Source of the DNA: Pseudomonadota bacterium
GTDB lineage: Bacteria; Desulfobacterota; Desulfobulbia; Desulfobulbales; SURF-16
Assembly: GCA_018897105.1 (NCBI GenBank)
Contig: JAHILF010000058.1
Location: forward strand, 49,264 to 113,263
DNA length: 64,000 nucleotides
Direction: 5' to 3'
Numbering within the stretch: position 1 is the stretch's first letter; each line of letters begins with the position of its first letter. The notes below the pieces were generated by a model. It was not told the DNA's origin. It did no database searches and worked only from the letters and a program-made list of their open reading frames with translations. Of this stretch, positions 54,317-63,263 are shown one piece after another. Position numbers and translations under genes: made by a program.

Positions 54317-54410
54317 GGGCGTGATAGTAAGGTGTCGGCCTGTCAGCCGCTTCATAGCTGCAGACCTCAATAAGATTACCGTCCGGGTCCGGGAAATAAA
54401 AGGAGGTCAT
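54306..54410 (-). pseudogene. VOC (glyoxalase/bleomycin-resistance-like) C-terminal remnant
   Basis: An ATG overlapping the AIG2 stop (ATGA) opens 34 residues: MTSFYFPDPDGNLIEVCSYE and a short tail. FYFxDPDGNLIEV is the signature C-terminal strand of VOC-superfamily proteins. Slightly upstream, the same frame reads GALGPMTS, also VOC-like, inside the AIG2 3' end. The rest of the domain is missing. Confidence 0.7.
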
Positions 54411-54844
54411 CGGCCCCAGCGCTCCGGTCCCTCCGCCAGTGCAGCAAAGCCGCCATAATCCGCGGCAAATCTCTTCCTGCCCGTGCGAAGAAATTCCTCA
54501 TAGCTCCACTCCGACGGGAGCAGCAGATGGGCAAATTCCGGCCGGATGACGTAGGTGTCGGCCGCCAGACTCTTGCCCTCCGCGCCGTCCACCCTGACGG
54601 GGCGTCTGTCATACATCTCCCCCTCAAAGCGATCCAGCCGCCTCCATGCCTCCTGAGGCACATCGAGATAAACCACTCCCTGAACAGCGGCACCCTGCTG
54701 CCCGACAATTGCCGGATACTCCTCGTTGCGAAGCCGGCAGCGCCGGTAATGAGCAAGGGCGGCAGGCAATTGCGCCGGCAGGCAGCCGGCAACCTGCTGC
54801 ATGATATCGGCACACATCAGCGTCCCATAGGCAAAAAGATTCAT
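54407..54844 (-). CDS. AIG2-like gamma-glutamylcyclotransferase family protein
   Basis: 145 residues with the family start LFAYGTLMC and the later acidic region RRLDRFEGEMYDRRPVRV, which holds the conserved Glu near the cavity. Family members cyclise gamma-glutamyl amines to 5-oxoproline or bind small ligands. The last ~8 residues (GPERWGR) are coded by DNA that in another frame resembles a VOC protein, so the C terminus may be a recent fusion product. Stop overlaps the VOC remnant. Confidence 0.85.
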   Translation of the reverse strand: MNLFAYGTLMCADIMQQVAGCLPAQLPAALAHYRRCRLRNEEYPAIVGQQGAAVQGVVYLDVPQEAWRRLDRFEGEMYDRRPVRVDGAEGKSLAADTYVIRPEFAHLLLPSEWSYEEFLRTGRKRFAADYGGFAALAEGPERWGR

Positions 54845-54892
54845 TGGCTGTCCCCAGTAATGCCCGATTCGCCCTAAAAAGTCATTATAGCC

Positions 54893-55459
54893 TTATTGGC
54901 CCTGCAGTTTGCCAAGAACCAGCCGGGCTGCTGCTTCAAGCTTCTGCCGATTGCCGTCCCGGTCCGGATTGCCCACGCCGATAGTGATATAGTAGTCCCC
55001 GCTCAGCATATGCAGGCCTCCGGTTCCGATGAAGGCCTCATCGCCAAAACCTGTCAGATCAACGCGGCCATCGGCCAGCATCTTTTTGGTTTCTGCAAAG
55101 ATGATCTCCGGACTCTGGCCCGCTTCCCGCACCTGTGGCGGAATAAACGCAGACTGCTGCACCGTTATCTGCATAAATTTCACGGAATCAGGGTTGGACG
55201 CCTCGTAGAAGCATTTTTTCATGCCCACCACCTTCTGTTCACCATATTGCCCGTCTTTGACCTCTTCCCCGATCAAGCTCCCCGCCTCTGCCCTGGTGAT
55301 GAGCTCACAGGGCTCTTTGATTTGGCAATCGGCAGCGCGTTGAACCGTCTGGACGGTCGTCAGTTTGCCCTGACTGCTTTCACTGCTCTGGTCATTTCCG
55401 CCGCAACCGGCAAAAAGGATGAGGATGCTTACGAAGAGGCAAAGGTATCTTTTTCCCAT
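54893..55459 (-). CDS. Putative lipoprotein, 188 aa
   Basis: Signal peptide with lipobox (LFVSILILFAGC) followed by a Gly/Asn/Ser-rich linker, then a soluble domain with a Cys pair (CQIKEPCELITRAEAGSLIG) and wording like DUF3558-type lipoproteins (ELITRAEAGSLIGEEV), though the family assignment is tentative. The ATG with AAAGG upstream (MGKRYLCLFV) is preferred to a longer charged start. Outer- or inner-membrane anchored; function unknown. Confidence 0.75.
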   Translation of the reverse strand: MGKRYLCLFVSILILFAGCGGNDQSSESSQGKLTTVQTVQRAADCQIKEPCELITRAEAGSLIGEEVKDGQYGEQKVVGMKKCFYEASNPDSVKFMQITVQQSAFIPPQVREAGQSPEIIFAETKKMLADGRVDLTGFGDEAFIGTGGLHMLSGDYYITIGVGNPDRDGNRQKLEAAARLVLGKLQGQ

Positions 55460-55507
55460 GGTTTTTTCCTTTTTTTGTGGTTCCCGCTTGCCATCCACCA
55501 TTTCAGG

Positions 55508-56569
55508 TTACGCCCCGAGTATCTGCGCCAGAGCCAGGCACAGGGCCTTGCACTGGTCCTCGGTGCCCACCGTGATGCGGAGAAACTGCTCGATGCGTTC
55601 CTGCTTGAAATGGCGAACAATAATCGCTTTTTCCCGTAATCCGGCGGCGAGTTGCAACGCGTCCCAGGCCGGATGCCGGGCAAAGACAAAATTTGCAGCA
55701 GAGGGCAGCACCTCAAAACCAAAACCACGCAGCTTGTGCACCAGCTCCTCCCTGGTCCGGATAATTGCCTGCCTGGTTTGATCAAAGTATTGCCGGTCCT
55801 CCATGGCCGCCACGGCGCCCCTGATGGCAAGACGGCCCAATGGGTAGGAATTGAAGCTGTTCTTCACCCGCTCCAGGGCCTCAATGAGTTTGACGTGGCC
55901 CACGGCAAAGCCCACCCGCAACCCGGCCAGGGAACGGGATTTGGACAGCGTCTGGATGACGAGCAGCTGGGGATGACGATCAACCAGGGTGATCGCCGAC
56001 TCTCCGCCAAAGTCCACGTATGCCTCATCCACCACCACCACGGAATCCCGGTTTCGGGCAAGCAGGGCCTCGATTGCTGCCAAAGATACCAGCCGGCCGG
56101 TGGGGGCATTGGGATTGGGGAAGATGATGCCGCCATTGGGCCGCTCATAATCCGTCAGCGCTATCTCAAAGGCAGCGGTGAGCGGCACCGTCTCAAAATC
56201 AATATCATAAAGCCCGCAGTAGACCGGATAAAAACTGTAAGTGATGTCCGGAAACAGCAGCGGCTGTTCATGTTTTAACAGCCCCAGAAAGACATGGGCC
56301 AGCACCTCGTCCGAACCGTTCCCGACAAAGACCTGCGGCGGCGTAACCCCATAGTAGGCCGCCACCGCCTTTTTCAAGCTCTCTGCATTGGGGTCCGGAT
56401 AGAGACGCAGGGTATCGCCCACCTCGGCCTGCAGTGCCTCCAGCACCCTGGGCGAGGGCCCGTAGGGATTTTCATTGGTGTTTAATTTGATCAGGTCGGC
56501 CACCTTGGGCTGCTCTCCGGGGACATAGGGAGTAAGCCCGCGCACCACCGAACTCCAGAAATGACTCAT
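55508..56569 (-). CDS. hisC: Histidinol-phosphate aminotransferase
   Basis: PLP-dependent transaminase of histidine biosynthesis. Typical elements: [52 protein letters not shown], and the PLP lysine in [19 protein letters not shown]. 353 residues from the ATG (a TTG start would add four). No other his genes are nearby. Annotated as HisC although close relatives can act on other imidazole or aromatic substrates. Confidence 0.92.
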   Translation of the reverse strand: MSHFWSSVVRGLTPYVPGEQPKVADLIKLNTNENPYGPSPRVLEALQAEVGDTLRLYPDPNAESLKKAVAAYYGVTPPQVFVGNGSDEVLAHVFLGLLKHEQPLLFPDITYSFYPVYCGLYDIDFETVPLTAAFEIALTDYERPNGGIIFPNPNAPTGRLVSLAAIEALLARNRDSVVVVDEAYVDFGGESAITLVDRHPQLLVIQTLSKSRSLAGLRVGFAVGHVKLIEALERVKNSFNSYPLGRLAIRGAVAAMEDRQYFDQTRQAIIRTREELVHKLRGFGFEVLPSAANFVFARHPAWDALQLAAGLREKAIIVRHFKQERIEQFLRITVGTEDQCKALCLALAQILGA

Positions 56570-56702
56570 GCTTTCATCCAATTATTTTTTATCGTTGTTC
56601 TCTCAGGCCGGCCCTTGCTGCTTGCAAGCCTGCCGCATGTCGCACGCAAACCAAGAGAGAATTCTTCGATTATGGGCAAGTTGTCAACGTTTTTATTAAT
56701 CA

Positions 56703-56871
56703 GCCAATGTCATTAACTTATAAAGTGAGTTGCAGAGGGGACCGATTTTATTTTCCCTTTGCCAAAGCCGGGGACAGAATGATTTTTGCCAAAACCGCGA
56801 AAAAAAATCCAGCCCCCTCAGTCTGTAGGTAAATTAAATCTGTCTCCCGGACTTAAGTTAACGACATTGAT
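56703..56871 (+). mobile_element. MITE-like element, copy 2
   Basis: Second copy of the ~168-bp element, beginning near GCCAATGTCATTAACTTATA and ending ACTTAAGTTAACGACATTGA. The right terminal repeat is identical to copy 1; the left end is more divergent. Lies between hisC and a small membrane-protein gene, minus any gene. Confidence 0.65.
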
Positions 56872-56902
56872 GAATCAGCCCATGGAATTGCGTGGAGATC
56901 GG

Positions 56903-57253
56903 CTAGTTGCCGGACAGGTCCATTTTTCTGCCGATCCTGTAGGCATCAACCACTGCCAGGACCCAGCAGATCAGCACCAGCAGCAGCAGACCATTGAACA
57001 GCAGGCTGTCAGAGTTGGTGGCTGCCTGGTTGACTGCGGTGTTGATCATCTTGATATCGATTTCCCCGCCAGCCGCTTCAATCTTTTCAAGTATGGGCAG
57101 AGCCTTCGCCAAGATCAGCGCCGCCATGACACTCAGAGAGGCGCAGATCACCAACATCAGCGCGATGCCCCGCAGATAAAGCCTGAAAAAAACCTGCCCC
57201 AAACCCGGCAACACCAGACCGGATAAAAGCGCACCCTTTAATGAGTTCTTCAT
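56903..57253 (-). CDS. Small membrane protein, 116 aa
   Basis: Two or three hydrophobic segments: GALLSGLVLPGLGQVFF, LMLVICASLSVMAALILA and LLFNGLLLLVLICWVLAVVDAY. GLVLPGLGQxFFRxxxRGI recalls the TM2-like/DUF5683-type small membrane family, tentatively. AGGTGG lies six bases before the ATG chosen. Monocistronic; function unknown. Confidence 0.75.
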   Translation of the reverse strand: MKNSLKGALLSGLVLPGLGQVFFRLYLRGIALMLVICASLSVMAALILAKALPILEKIEAAGGEIDIKMINTAVNQAATNSDSLLFNGLLLLVLICWVLAVVDAYRIGRKMDLSGN

Positions 57254-57360
57254 TTCGGCCACCTGAACAAAAAATAAAAACCGCCGTCATCTTCCCCGCT
57301 GCCCTTGATACACAGATACACACAACGCCGGGGTTGACTGGAATCGGTTTTCCCTGGCTG

Positions 57361-57894
57361 TCAGGGTGTTTTCTCCGCTGTTTTGCGGATGATCTGCGGC
57401 ACAAATCTTTCCGAAAATCCGGCAACAAAAGACCAGAAAATCAACTTGGCGATATTGGGCCCGTCTTTGGGAAAGGTATAGGTCAAGAAATCGGCAAAAC
57501 TCTGGGTTAAATTCTGCTGGTCAACGGCCACCTGATGGTATTCAGGAAACAATGCCCCCTCTAAAATGCCGGATATGAACAGAATATGGAGAACAATGGC
57601 AAATATCCCGCCGTTAACCGGGATCAGCAACAGAGAAGACCAGGACTGGGAAAGCTCCCGTAATTCAATGCTATCTGTTTTGGGCAGGCGCTGCTGGATA
57701 CTGACAAAGCCGCCGATGAGTCCGGCGATGAAGACATAGGTGATCAGGTAAGTTCTGCTGCCGGTGGTGCCGAAGTTAAGGCAGTAGAGCAGCAGAGACA
57801 GGCCGATCAGGCATATGACGGTGAGGGCAAAGAGTTTCTTGGTGACAATGATCAGAAGTTTCTGCCGCTCAACCTTGTTCTGCTGTTCGCTCAT
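57361..57894 (-). CDS. Membrane protein of unknown function, 177 aa
   Basis: Hydrophobic segments at residues ~22-42 (LFALTVICLIGLSLLLYCL), ~48-66 (TYLITYVFIAGLIGGFVSI), ~88-110 (LLLIPVNGGIFAIVLHILF) and ~150-165 (LIFWSFVAGFSERFVPQII). GFSERFVPQ is a short phrase seen in some uncharacterised bacterial membrane proteins. No domain recognised. Confidence 0.75.
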   Translation of the reverse strand: MSEQQNKVERQKLLIIVTKKLFALTVICLIGLSLLLYCLNFGTTGSRTYLITYVFIAGLIGGFVSIQQRLPKTDSIELRELSQSWSSLLLIPVNGGIFAIVLHILFISGILEGALFPEYHQVAVDQQNLTQSFADFLTYTFPKDGPNIAKLIFWSFVAGFSERFVPQIIRKTAEKTP

Positions 57895-57922
57895 GGTTTC
57901 ATTATCTCGTCGTTTTTTTCTA

Positions 57923-58525
57923 TCAATCGTCAGTTGCTACAAAAATATTCTTGACTATTTCCTCCACCTCGGCAAGCCATTTTTTTCTTTGCTGCTCGGT
58001 GCTGACCACCACGATGCCAAACATCCTGCGATGAAAATCCGTTACCCCGCACAGGCCGAAAAGACAATTTTTCCATAAGGTTTCCAGGGGATCACCGAAA
58101 ACTGCGACCTCTCTTGCCGCTGTGGTGTTGGAGGTATTGAGCACCAGGGCGGCATGAGCCTGTAACAGGCCGTTCGGCACCCCTTCGCCGCTGTCTCCCT
58201 CCAGAAACTCATAGGCCACCCCAGGACGGATAACCCGGTCCACCCAGCCCTTGAGGATTGCCGGGGGCTGGCCCCACCAGTTCGGATGAATAACGATAAT
58301 GCCGTCTGCTGCGGCGATCTCCCGGCAATGGCGGGCAATGACGGCTGGCAGCTCCGCATCCCTGGCAATTTCATCGGCCGTCAGAATGGGATCAAATTGT
58401 TCTGCGTATAAATCATGGAAAATTACCTGATGCCGGTTTGCGGCAAGGGCCTGCAGGACGGCCCCGGCAATGGCGTGATTAAAGCTCTCTTGATTAGGAT
58501 GGGCGAGAATAACGGAAATCTTCAT
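57923..58525 (-). CDS. Flavodoxin-fold NAD(P)H:quinone oxidoreductase (MdaB/KefF-like)
   Basis: 200 residues. FMN-dependent reductase fold: starts MKISVILAHPNQESFNHAIA, then IIVIHPNWWGQPPAILKGWV with DRVIRPGVAYEF, the NQO-type active-site region. The longer open frame upstream is ignored because homology begins at this ATG. Probably two-electron reduction of quinones or nitro compounds in the cytosol. Confidence 0.88.
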   Translation of the reverse strand: MKISVILAHPNQESFNHAIAGAVLQALAANRHQVIFHDLYAEQFDPILTADEIARDAELPAVIARHCREIAAADGIIVIHPNWWGQPPAILKGWVDRVIRPGVAYEFLEGDSGEGVPNGLLQAHAALVLNTSNTTAAREVAVFGDPLETLWKNCLFGLCGVTDFHRRMFGIVVVSTEQQRKKWLAEVEEIVKNIFVATDD

Positions 58526-58593
58526 TTGCGTGTTACCATATTGAGCGCTGCCACGGCGAGGAGCTCGCGTGCAAACTGTTTTTGTCATTTCCC

Positions 58594-59310
58594 TCAGCGG
58601 CTGCCGCCAAACAGGGCGAAAATACCATTTTTGCCATAGCAATCAACATTATCAAAGCCGATCTGCTTCAGCATCTGTAGTTGCGCCTCAAGGGAGTCCG
58701 GCACATTATCCGGGTTCCCCTTATATTGCTCGGGGATCAATAGCAGTTTTTCCCGTTTACCCAAGTCCGGCTGCTCTGTTATCCACTGCCGCCACAAAGA
58801 TAAATACCATTTTTCCAACGTGTCCGAGCAGGGCAGGACAACATCATAATGGACGAAAGAGCCCCCAGGTGCGAGATGGCGGTAAATATAGGCATAAAGA
58901 TCCTTCTTCTCCGTAGACGCCAGATGATGGATAGCCAGGGAAGAATAAATAAAATCAAAATTGCCGGGCAAAGGATCTTGGTTCAGCAGATCCTGAAAGC
59001 TTGCCCGGATGAAACGGATATCCCCCCGCTCGCCCAGCCGCGCCTTGGCCGCCGCCAGCATGGCGTCTGAGCCATCGACCAGGGTTACCTCCTCCGGAGC
59101 AAAGGATTGCAGCAATTGCTGGATTAACAGGCCGTCTCCGCAGCCGAGATCAAGGATGCGGGCCGCCCTGTTGCCCGCAATAAAATGGCCGTAAAAGGAG
59201 AGGGCCAGGTCAATAAAGTGCCGCCGCTGGGGCAGATAAATCTCTGCTTCATCCCGGTAATTCCGGGAAAATCCGTTGTCCGCCCAGCGTGATTTTTCAA
59301 ATTGGGCCAT
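58594..59310 (-). CDS. Class I SAM-dependent methyltransferase
   Basis: 238 residues. Motif I ARILDLGCGDGLLIQQLL, motif II VTLVDGSDAMLAAAKARL, then FDFIYSSLAIHHLASTEK and LAPGGSFVHYDVVLP. Related to the gene at 53639-54316. Starts two bases after the DUF1499 stop on the same strand, so they are co-transcribed. Substrate unknown. Confidence 0.88.
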   Translation of the reverse strand: MAQFEKSRWADNGFSRNYRDEAEIYLPQRRHFIDLALSFYGHFIAGNRAARILDLGCGDGLLIQQLLQSFAPEEVTLVDGSDAMLAAAKARLGERGDIRFIRASFQDLLNQDPLPGNFDFIYSSLAIHHLASTEKKDLYAYIYRHLAPGGSFVHYDVVLPCSDTLEKWYLSLWRQWITEQPDLGKREKLLLIPEQYKGNPDNVPDSLEAQLQMLKQIGFDNVDCYGKNGIFALFGGSR

Positions 59311-59312
59311 TA

Positions 59313-59774
59313 TTATTTCCCCTCTTCTTTATTAAAAAGTTCCCGCAGTTTCTCCACTCTTTTGCGGTTGACCCCCAGGTCAGAATACCCCAGCCGCGAT
59401 GCCGAGCGCACTTGGATAAGGTTTTCAGAGGCCACCATCCTGAACTCCACATCGTCGACAAAGCGGAACACCTTGGAGGTAAAGGTGGCCCACAGATACT
59501 GATCCCCTTCCTGCCTGAATTCGCCCCCGGTTTGCAGAACGGCCTCTTTCAGGGCCTGCCAGGCCGCAGCAGGCGGGCCTTGAAAGGCCAGGGGCGCAAC
59601 CTGAGCATCCGCCCTCTGCTCCTCGCTGGAAACGCAGTTCGGCTTGTCTGGACAGGGCCGCAGTCTGCCGTCAACCAGCTGCGTCTCCGGCGGATTGCCG
59701 GTGCAGGACACGATCATGAACAGCAGACAGGGAAGCATAAGCAGCTCAAGCACATGGGGCAGTATACCTTTCAT
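59313..59774 (-). CDS. DUF1499 lipoprotein
   Basis: 153 residues with a lipobox (LPCLLFMIVSC) and the DUF1499 core: RLRPCPDKPNCVSSEE with paired Cys, ATFTSKVFRFVDDVEFRM and IQVRSASRLGYSDLGVNRKR. Family function unknown; periplasmic-facing by the signal. First gene of a pair with the methyltransferase. A CACCTG/CAGGTG hairpin lies just upstream. Confidence 0.88.
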   Translation of the reverse strand: MKGILPHVLELLMLPCLLFMIVSCTGNPPETQLVDGRLRPCPDKPNCVSSEEQRADAQVAPLAFQGPPAAAWQALKEAVLQTGGEFRQEGDQYLWATFTSKVFRFVDDVEFRMVASENLIQVRSASRLGYSDLGVNRKRVEKLRELFNKEEGK

Positions 59775-59873
59775 AGTCGCTCACCTGTTATCATCAGGTG
59801 CCGTCGTTGACCCCGGCGGCGCCCAGTGACTGTTAGTATTGATAATTGCCGGGCTGCGGCAATCTGCAGGGTT

Positions 59874-60584
59874 TTACTCCTCCCGGCTGCCCAGCCATAT
59901 GGTGTGCCGCTCGCCTTCCGCCACGCCATGCAGTTTCACCACCACCTCTTCCACCAGGAAACCCGCCTTGTGCAATCGCTGGGTAAAGGCCTGATCAGGC
60001 CCGGCCGACCAGACGGCCAGCAGGCCTCCGGGCCGCAAAGCGGCAAAGGCCACACTCAATCCGTCCATGCTGTAAAGCCAGTTATTTTCCTGGCGGGTCA
60101 GACCCTCGGGACCATTGTCAACGTCCAGCAGGATGGCGTCAAAACCACTTCTGTCCGCCAGCATGACCTTGCGCACATCCACCTCCCGCACCCTAACCCG
60201 GCTGTCATCCAGAGGATGACCGGCAAGCACCGCCAGCGAGCCCCGGTTCCATGCCACCACCGCCGGCACCAGTTCAGCCACCACCACCCTGGCCTCAGGC
60301 CCGAGAACCTGCAGGGCGGCGGCCAGGGTATAACCCATCCCCAGCCCGCCGATCAACACCCTGGGCTGAGGCCGGTCACTGACCCGGCTACAGGCAAGTT
60401 CGGCCAGGGCATCTTCCGAACCATGTACCTCGCTGTTCATCAGTTCATCCTCGTCCACCCTGATGGCAAACTCCCCCTCATACCGGTAGAGCCGCAGCTC
60501 TCCGCCGTTACCCGGCACCCGGGCGCTGTCCACTAAGGTCCAGGCATGGCTGGGTGGCTTACCGTGATCACCGGTTTGTGGCAT
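59874..60584 (-). CDS. Spermidine-synthase-like protein
   Basis: 236 residues of the spermidine synthase/SpeE-like Rossmann fold: RVLIGGLGMGYTLAAAL as nucleotide-binding loop, VVVAELVPAVVAWNRG as the acidic strand, and FDAILLDVDNGPEGL in place of the usual D(x)2D. The catalytic Asp pair of true spermidine synthase is not clear, and the N-terminal aminopropyl-binding hairpin is reduced, so a different aminoalkyl or methyl transfer is possible. Confidence 0.8.
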   Translation of the reverse strand: MPQTGDHGKPPSHAWTLVDSARVPGNGGELRLYRYEGEFAIRVDEDELMNSEVHGSEDALAELACSRVSDRPQPRVLIGGLGMGYTLAAALQVLGPEARVVVAELVPAVVAWNRGSLAVLAGHPLDDSRVRVREVDVRKVMLADRSGFDAILLDVDNGPEGLTRQENNWLYSMDGLSVAFAALRPGGLLAVWSAGPDQAFTQRLHKAGFLVEEVVVKLHGVAEGERHTIWLGSREE

Positions 60585-60625
60585 CTTGCAGACAACCTCT
60601 CGATATTGTTTATAAACCGCGCGGC

Positions 60626-61729
60626 TTATTCCGCCCGGTGCAGCCTGACGCGCACAATCTCTCCGGGACGCCAGAGGCGCATGCGCGGTCCCCAGGTGCC
60701 GGTGCCGCGGCAGACGATGACCGTCATGCCGTCCACCTCATAGCGGCCGGCAAGCAGCGGATAGAAACGTTTGACCAGATAGCCGAAAGGCCAGATCTGG
60801 CCACCGTGGGTATGGCCGGAAAGCATCAGCCCCACCCCGGCCCGGGCCGCCTGCTCGGCCTGCCACGGGGTATGGGACAGGAGGATGGTGGCGCCCGCCG
60901 GCCGGTCTGCCAGGGCTCTGGCCAGGAGATCGTCTTTCTGGCCGGAGCGGCGGGCAGCGGTGAGATCATCCACTCCGGCCAGCAGAAAATCAGGCCGCAC
61001 TTCGACCCAGTTGTTGCGCAGCAGATGGTAACCGGCCTCCCGGACCAGGGACAGGGCGGTATTGTTGCCATTGTGGAACTCGTGATTGCCGGGCACGACC
61101 CAGACGCCCAGCGGCGCGGCAAGCCGGTGCAGCACCGGCAGCAGTTCCCCCTGGGGCCGGCCGTGCCCCTCAAAAAGATCGCCGAGCAGGACCACGCAGT
61201 CTGGCTGCAGTTCCAGGACCTGCTCGACGCGAGCCGCCAGCCACTCCGCCCCGAGCAGAGAGCCCAAGTGCAGATCGGACATGGCGACCACGGTCTTGCC
61301 TTCCATCTCTTGGGGGAGAACGGCAAGGGAGACATCATAGCTCTGCACCACCGGCGGCCGCAGGCCCTGGATAAGGGCGACCAGGGACAACAGTGCGCCG
61401 ATGACCAGGGACAGGCCCCGCAGTGAAGGCGCCAGCCCGGGCAGGACAAAACCGAACCCGGTGAGCAGATCCATGGTCAGCAGCGCGACAAAGAGCATGA
61501 ACAGGACGGCCATCCAGTTCATGCCGAACAATTCCAGCGCCCCGGCAAAGGCGCCCATACCTTGATGACCGATAACACGTCCGCAAAAAAACCCCAGCCA
61601 GAGAAGCGCGCCTGCCGCAAAGAGGAACCGACGGGGCACATGGCGTTGGAGCAGCGGCACCGAAGCACCACGCCAGAAAACGTACACGTGCATCACCGTG
61701 ATGAGAAAAAGAAGAACAACGCCGAACAC
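60626..61729 (-). CDS. Membrane metallophosphoesterase (YaeI/DUF-type)
   Basis: 367 residues. Four N-terminal membrane segments (VVLLFLITVMHVYVFW first), then a calcineurin-like phosphoesterase with the dimetal motifs MSDLHLGSLLG, LLGDLFEGH, PGNHEFHNG and SGHTHGGQIWPFG. The layout matches YaeI/YkuE-like enzymes thought to act on membrane phospholipids or UDP-linked substrates. Monocistronic between the spermidine-synthase-like and aldehyde dehydrogenase genes. Confidence 0.92.
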   Translation of the reverse strand: MFGVVLLFLITVMHVYVFWRGASVPLLQRHVPRRFLFAAGALLWLGFFCGRVIGHQGMGAFAGALELFGMNWMAVLFMLFVALLTMDLLTGFGFVLPGLAPSLRGLSLVIGALLSLVALIQGLRPPVVQSYDVSLAVLPQEMEGKTVVAMSDLHLGSLLGAEWLAARVEQVLELQPDCVVLLGDLFEGHGRPQGELLPVLHRLAAPLGVWVVPGNHEFHNGNNTALSLVREAGYHLLRNNWVEVRPDFLLAGVDDLTAARRSGQKDDLLARALADRPAGATILLSHTPWQAEQAARAGVGLMLSGHTHGGQIWPFGYLVKRFYPLLAGRYEVDGMTVIVCRGTGTWGPRMRLWRPGEIVRVRLHRAE

Positions 61730-61808
61730 CAGTCTTCCCCCGAAATGCTGCGGTCTTAGGCAACAGGAGCCGTCTTTGACAGGCAGCGGCTTCTGTCCAG
61801 ACGGGCAA

Positions 61809-63254
61809 TCAGTCGAAATTGAGGTTAAAAAATTTCACATCAAGATATTCGAAGATGCCCTGCGAGCCTCCTTCACGGCCGTAGCCCGAATATTTCACCC
61901 CGCCGAACGGCATTTCCGCCAGACTGCCCGACCAGCCATTTACTGTGACAATGCCGGCTTGCAAGGCGGACACGGTCTGGTGCGCCAGCTGCAGGGAATT
62001 GGTGAAAACATAACTCGCCAGCCCGTAATCCACGGCATTGGCCCGTTCCACCACCTCTTCCAGGGTGGCAAAGCCCGTAATCAGCGCCAGCGGCCCGAAG
62101 GGTTCATGCTGCATGACGGTCATGTCATCCCTGACGTTGGTGATGATGGTCGGCTCAAAAAAATATCCTTTGTTGAGCCCAGCCGGCCGTTTGCCGCCGA
62201 ATACGACGGTGCCGCCCTCCATAACCGTTTTTTCCACCATCTGCTCCATGGCCTGCAAACGCCGGAAATTGATCAGCGGACCGATGTCCACCGCCGGATC
62301 CATGCCGTTGCCGATCTTCAGCCTGGCGGTTGCCTGGACCAAGGCCTTGGTGAACCGCTCCCCATGGGAATGGTGGACAAAAAAACGGGTCGGGGACACG
62401 CAGACCTGACCATTATTGCGAAACTTGGCCACCACTGCACCCGCAGCCACCTTCTCGGGATCAGCATCGGCATGGACAATCACCGGGGCATGCCCACCCA
62501 GTTCCATGGTCACCTTTTTCACCGTGTCGGCCGCCTGGCGGATAAGCTGCTGGCCCACCGCCACGGACCCTGTAAAGCTGATTTTTCTGACCACCGGGCT
62601 GGCCAGGATGGCGTCGGAAATTTCCTCCGGCCGTCCGGTCAGCAAATTGATAACCCCGGCAGGAAGCCCGGCATCGCTAAAACACCTGACCAATTCTGCG
62701 GCACAGGCCGATCCCTCTTCAGCAGGCCTGCAGATAATCGAGCAGCCGGCAGCCAGGGCTGCGGCAATTTTACGGGACGGCAGGACAATGGGAAAATTAA
62801 AGGCCGTAAAGCCTGCGGCGACGCCTACGGGTTCATAGAGAGTCTGCAGCCTGTTATGCATACTTCTGCCGACCAGCACCTCGCCATAAATACGGCGGGC
62901 CTCATCAGCAAACCAGTCAATAATGTCAACGGCGCTCTTCACCTCGCCCAATGACTGGGTAATGGGCTTGCCGCAATCGAGCACCACCCGCCTGGCGATA
63001 TCCGTTGCTCTCTCATCCAGCAGGCGGGCCGCCTTTCTCAGCACCGCTGATCGCTCCCAGGGCGTCACATTGCGCCAGATTGCCAGGCCCTGCCGGGCAG
63101 CGGCAATGGCAATCTCCGTATCCGCCCGGCCGGCCTGACAAGCAGTGGCCACCACCTCTTCCGTGGCCGGATTAACAATCTCGATTTTTTCCCCGGATAT
63201 GGCCTTGAGCCATTGGCCGTTAATGAAGAGATCAACATGCATCATGTCCGTCAT
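61809..63254 (-). CDS. NAD(P)-dependent aldehyde dehydrogenase (succinate-semialdehyde dehydrogenase-like)
   Basis: 481 residues. Catalytic Cys in NNGQVCVSPTRFFVH, general-base Glu in KVTMELGGHAPVIV, NAD-binding KISFTGSVAVGQQ and the signature AFNFPIVLPSRKIAAALAAG. Wording close to GabD-type succinate-semialdehyde or related dehydrogenases, but substrate is not fixed by sequence. Several closely spaced starts exist (TTG 63263, ATG 63254, 63245, 63242); 63254 is used, preceded by GAGG. Confidence 0.9.
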   Translation of the reverse strand: MTDMMHVDLFINGQWLKAISGEKIEIVNPATEEVVATACQAGRADTEIAIAAARQGLAIWRNVTPWERSAVLRKAARLLDERATDIARRVVLDCGKPITQSLGEVKSAVDIIDWFADEARRIYGEVLVGRSMHNRLQTLYEPVGVAAGFTAFNFPIVLPSRKIAAALAAGCSIICRPAEEGSACAAELVRCFSDAGLPAGVINLLTGRPEEISDAILASPVVRKISFTGSVAVGQQLIRQAADTVKKVTMELGGHAPVIVHADADPEKVAAGAVVAKFRNNGQVCVSPTRFFVHHSHGERFTKALVQATARLKIGNGMDPAVDIGPLINFRRLQAMEQMVEKTVMEGGTVVFGGKRPAGLNKGYFFEPTIITNVRDDMTVMQHEPFGPLALITGFATLEEVVERANAVDYGLASYVFTNSLQLAHQTVSALQAGIVTVNGWSGSLAEMPFGGVKYSGYGREGGSQGIFEYLDVKFFNLNFD

Positions 63255-63263
63255 ATTCCTCAA

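Noticed and set aside
61698..62954. 418-residue plus-strand open frame
   Set aside because: Antisense to the aldehyde dehydrogenase, which has all catalytic motifs.
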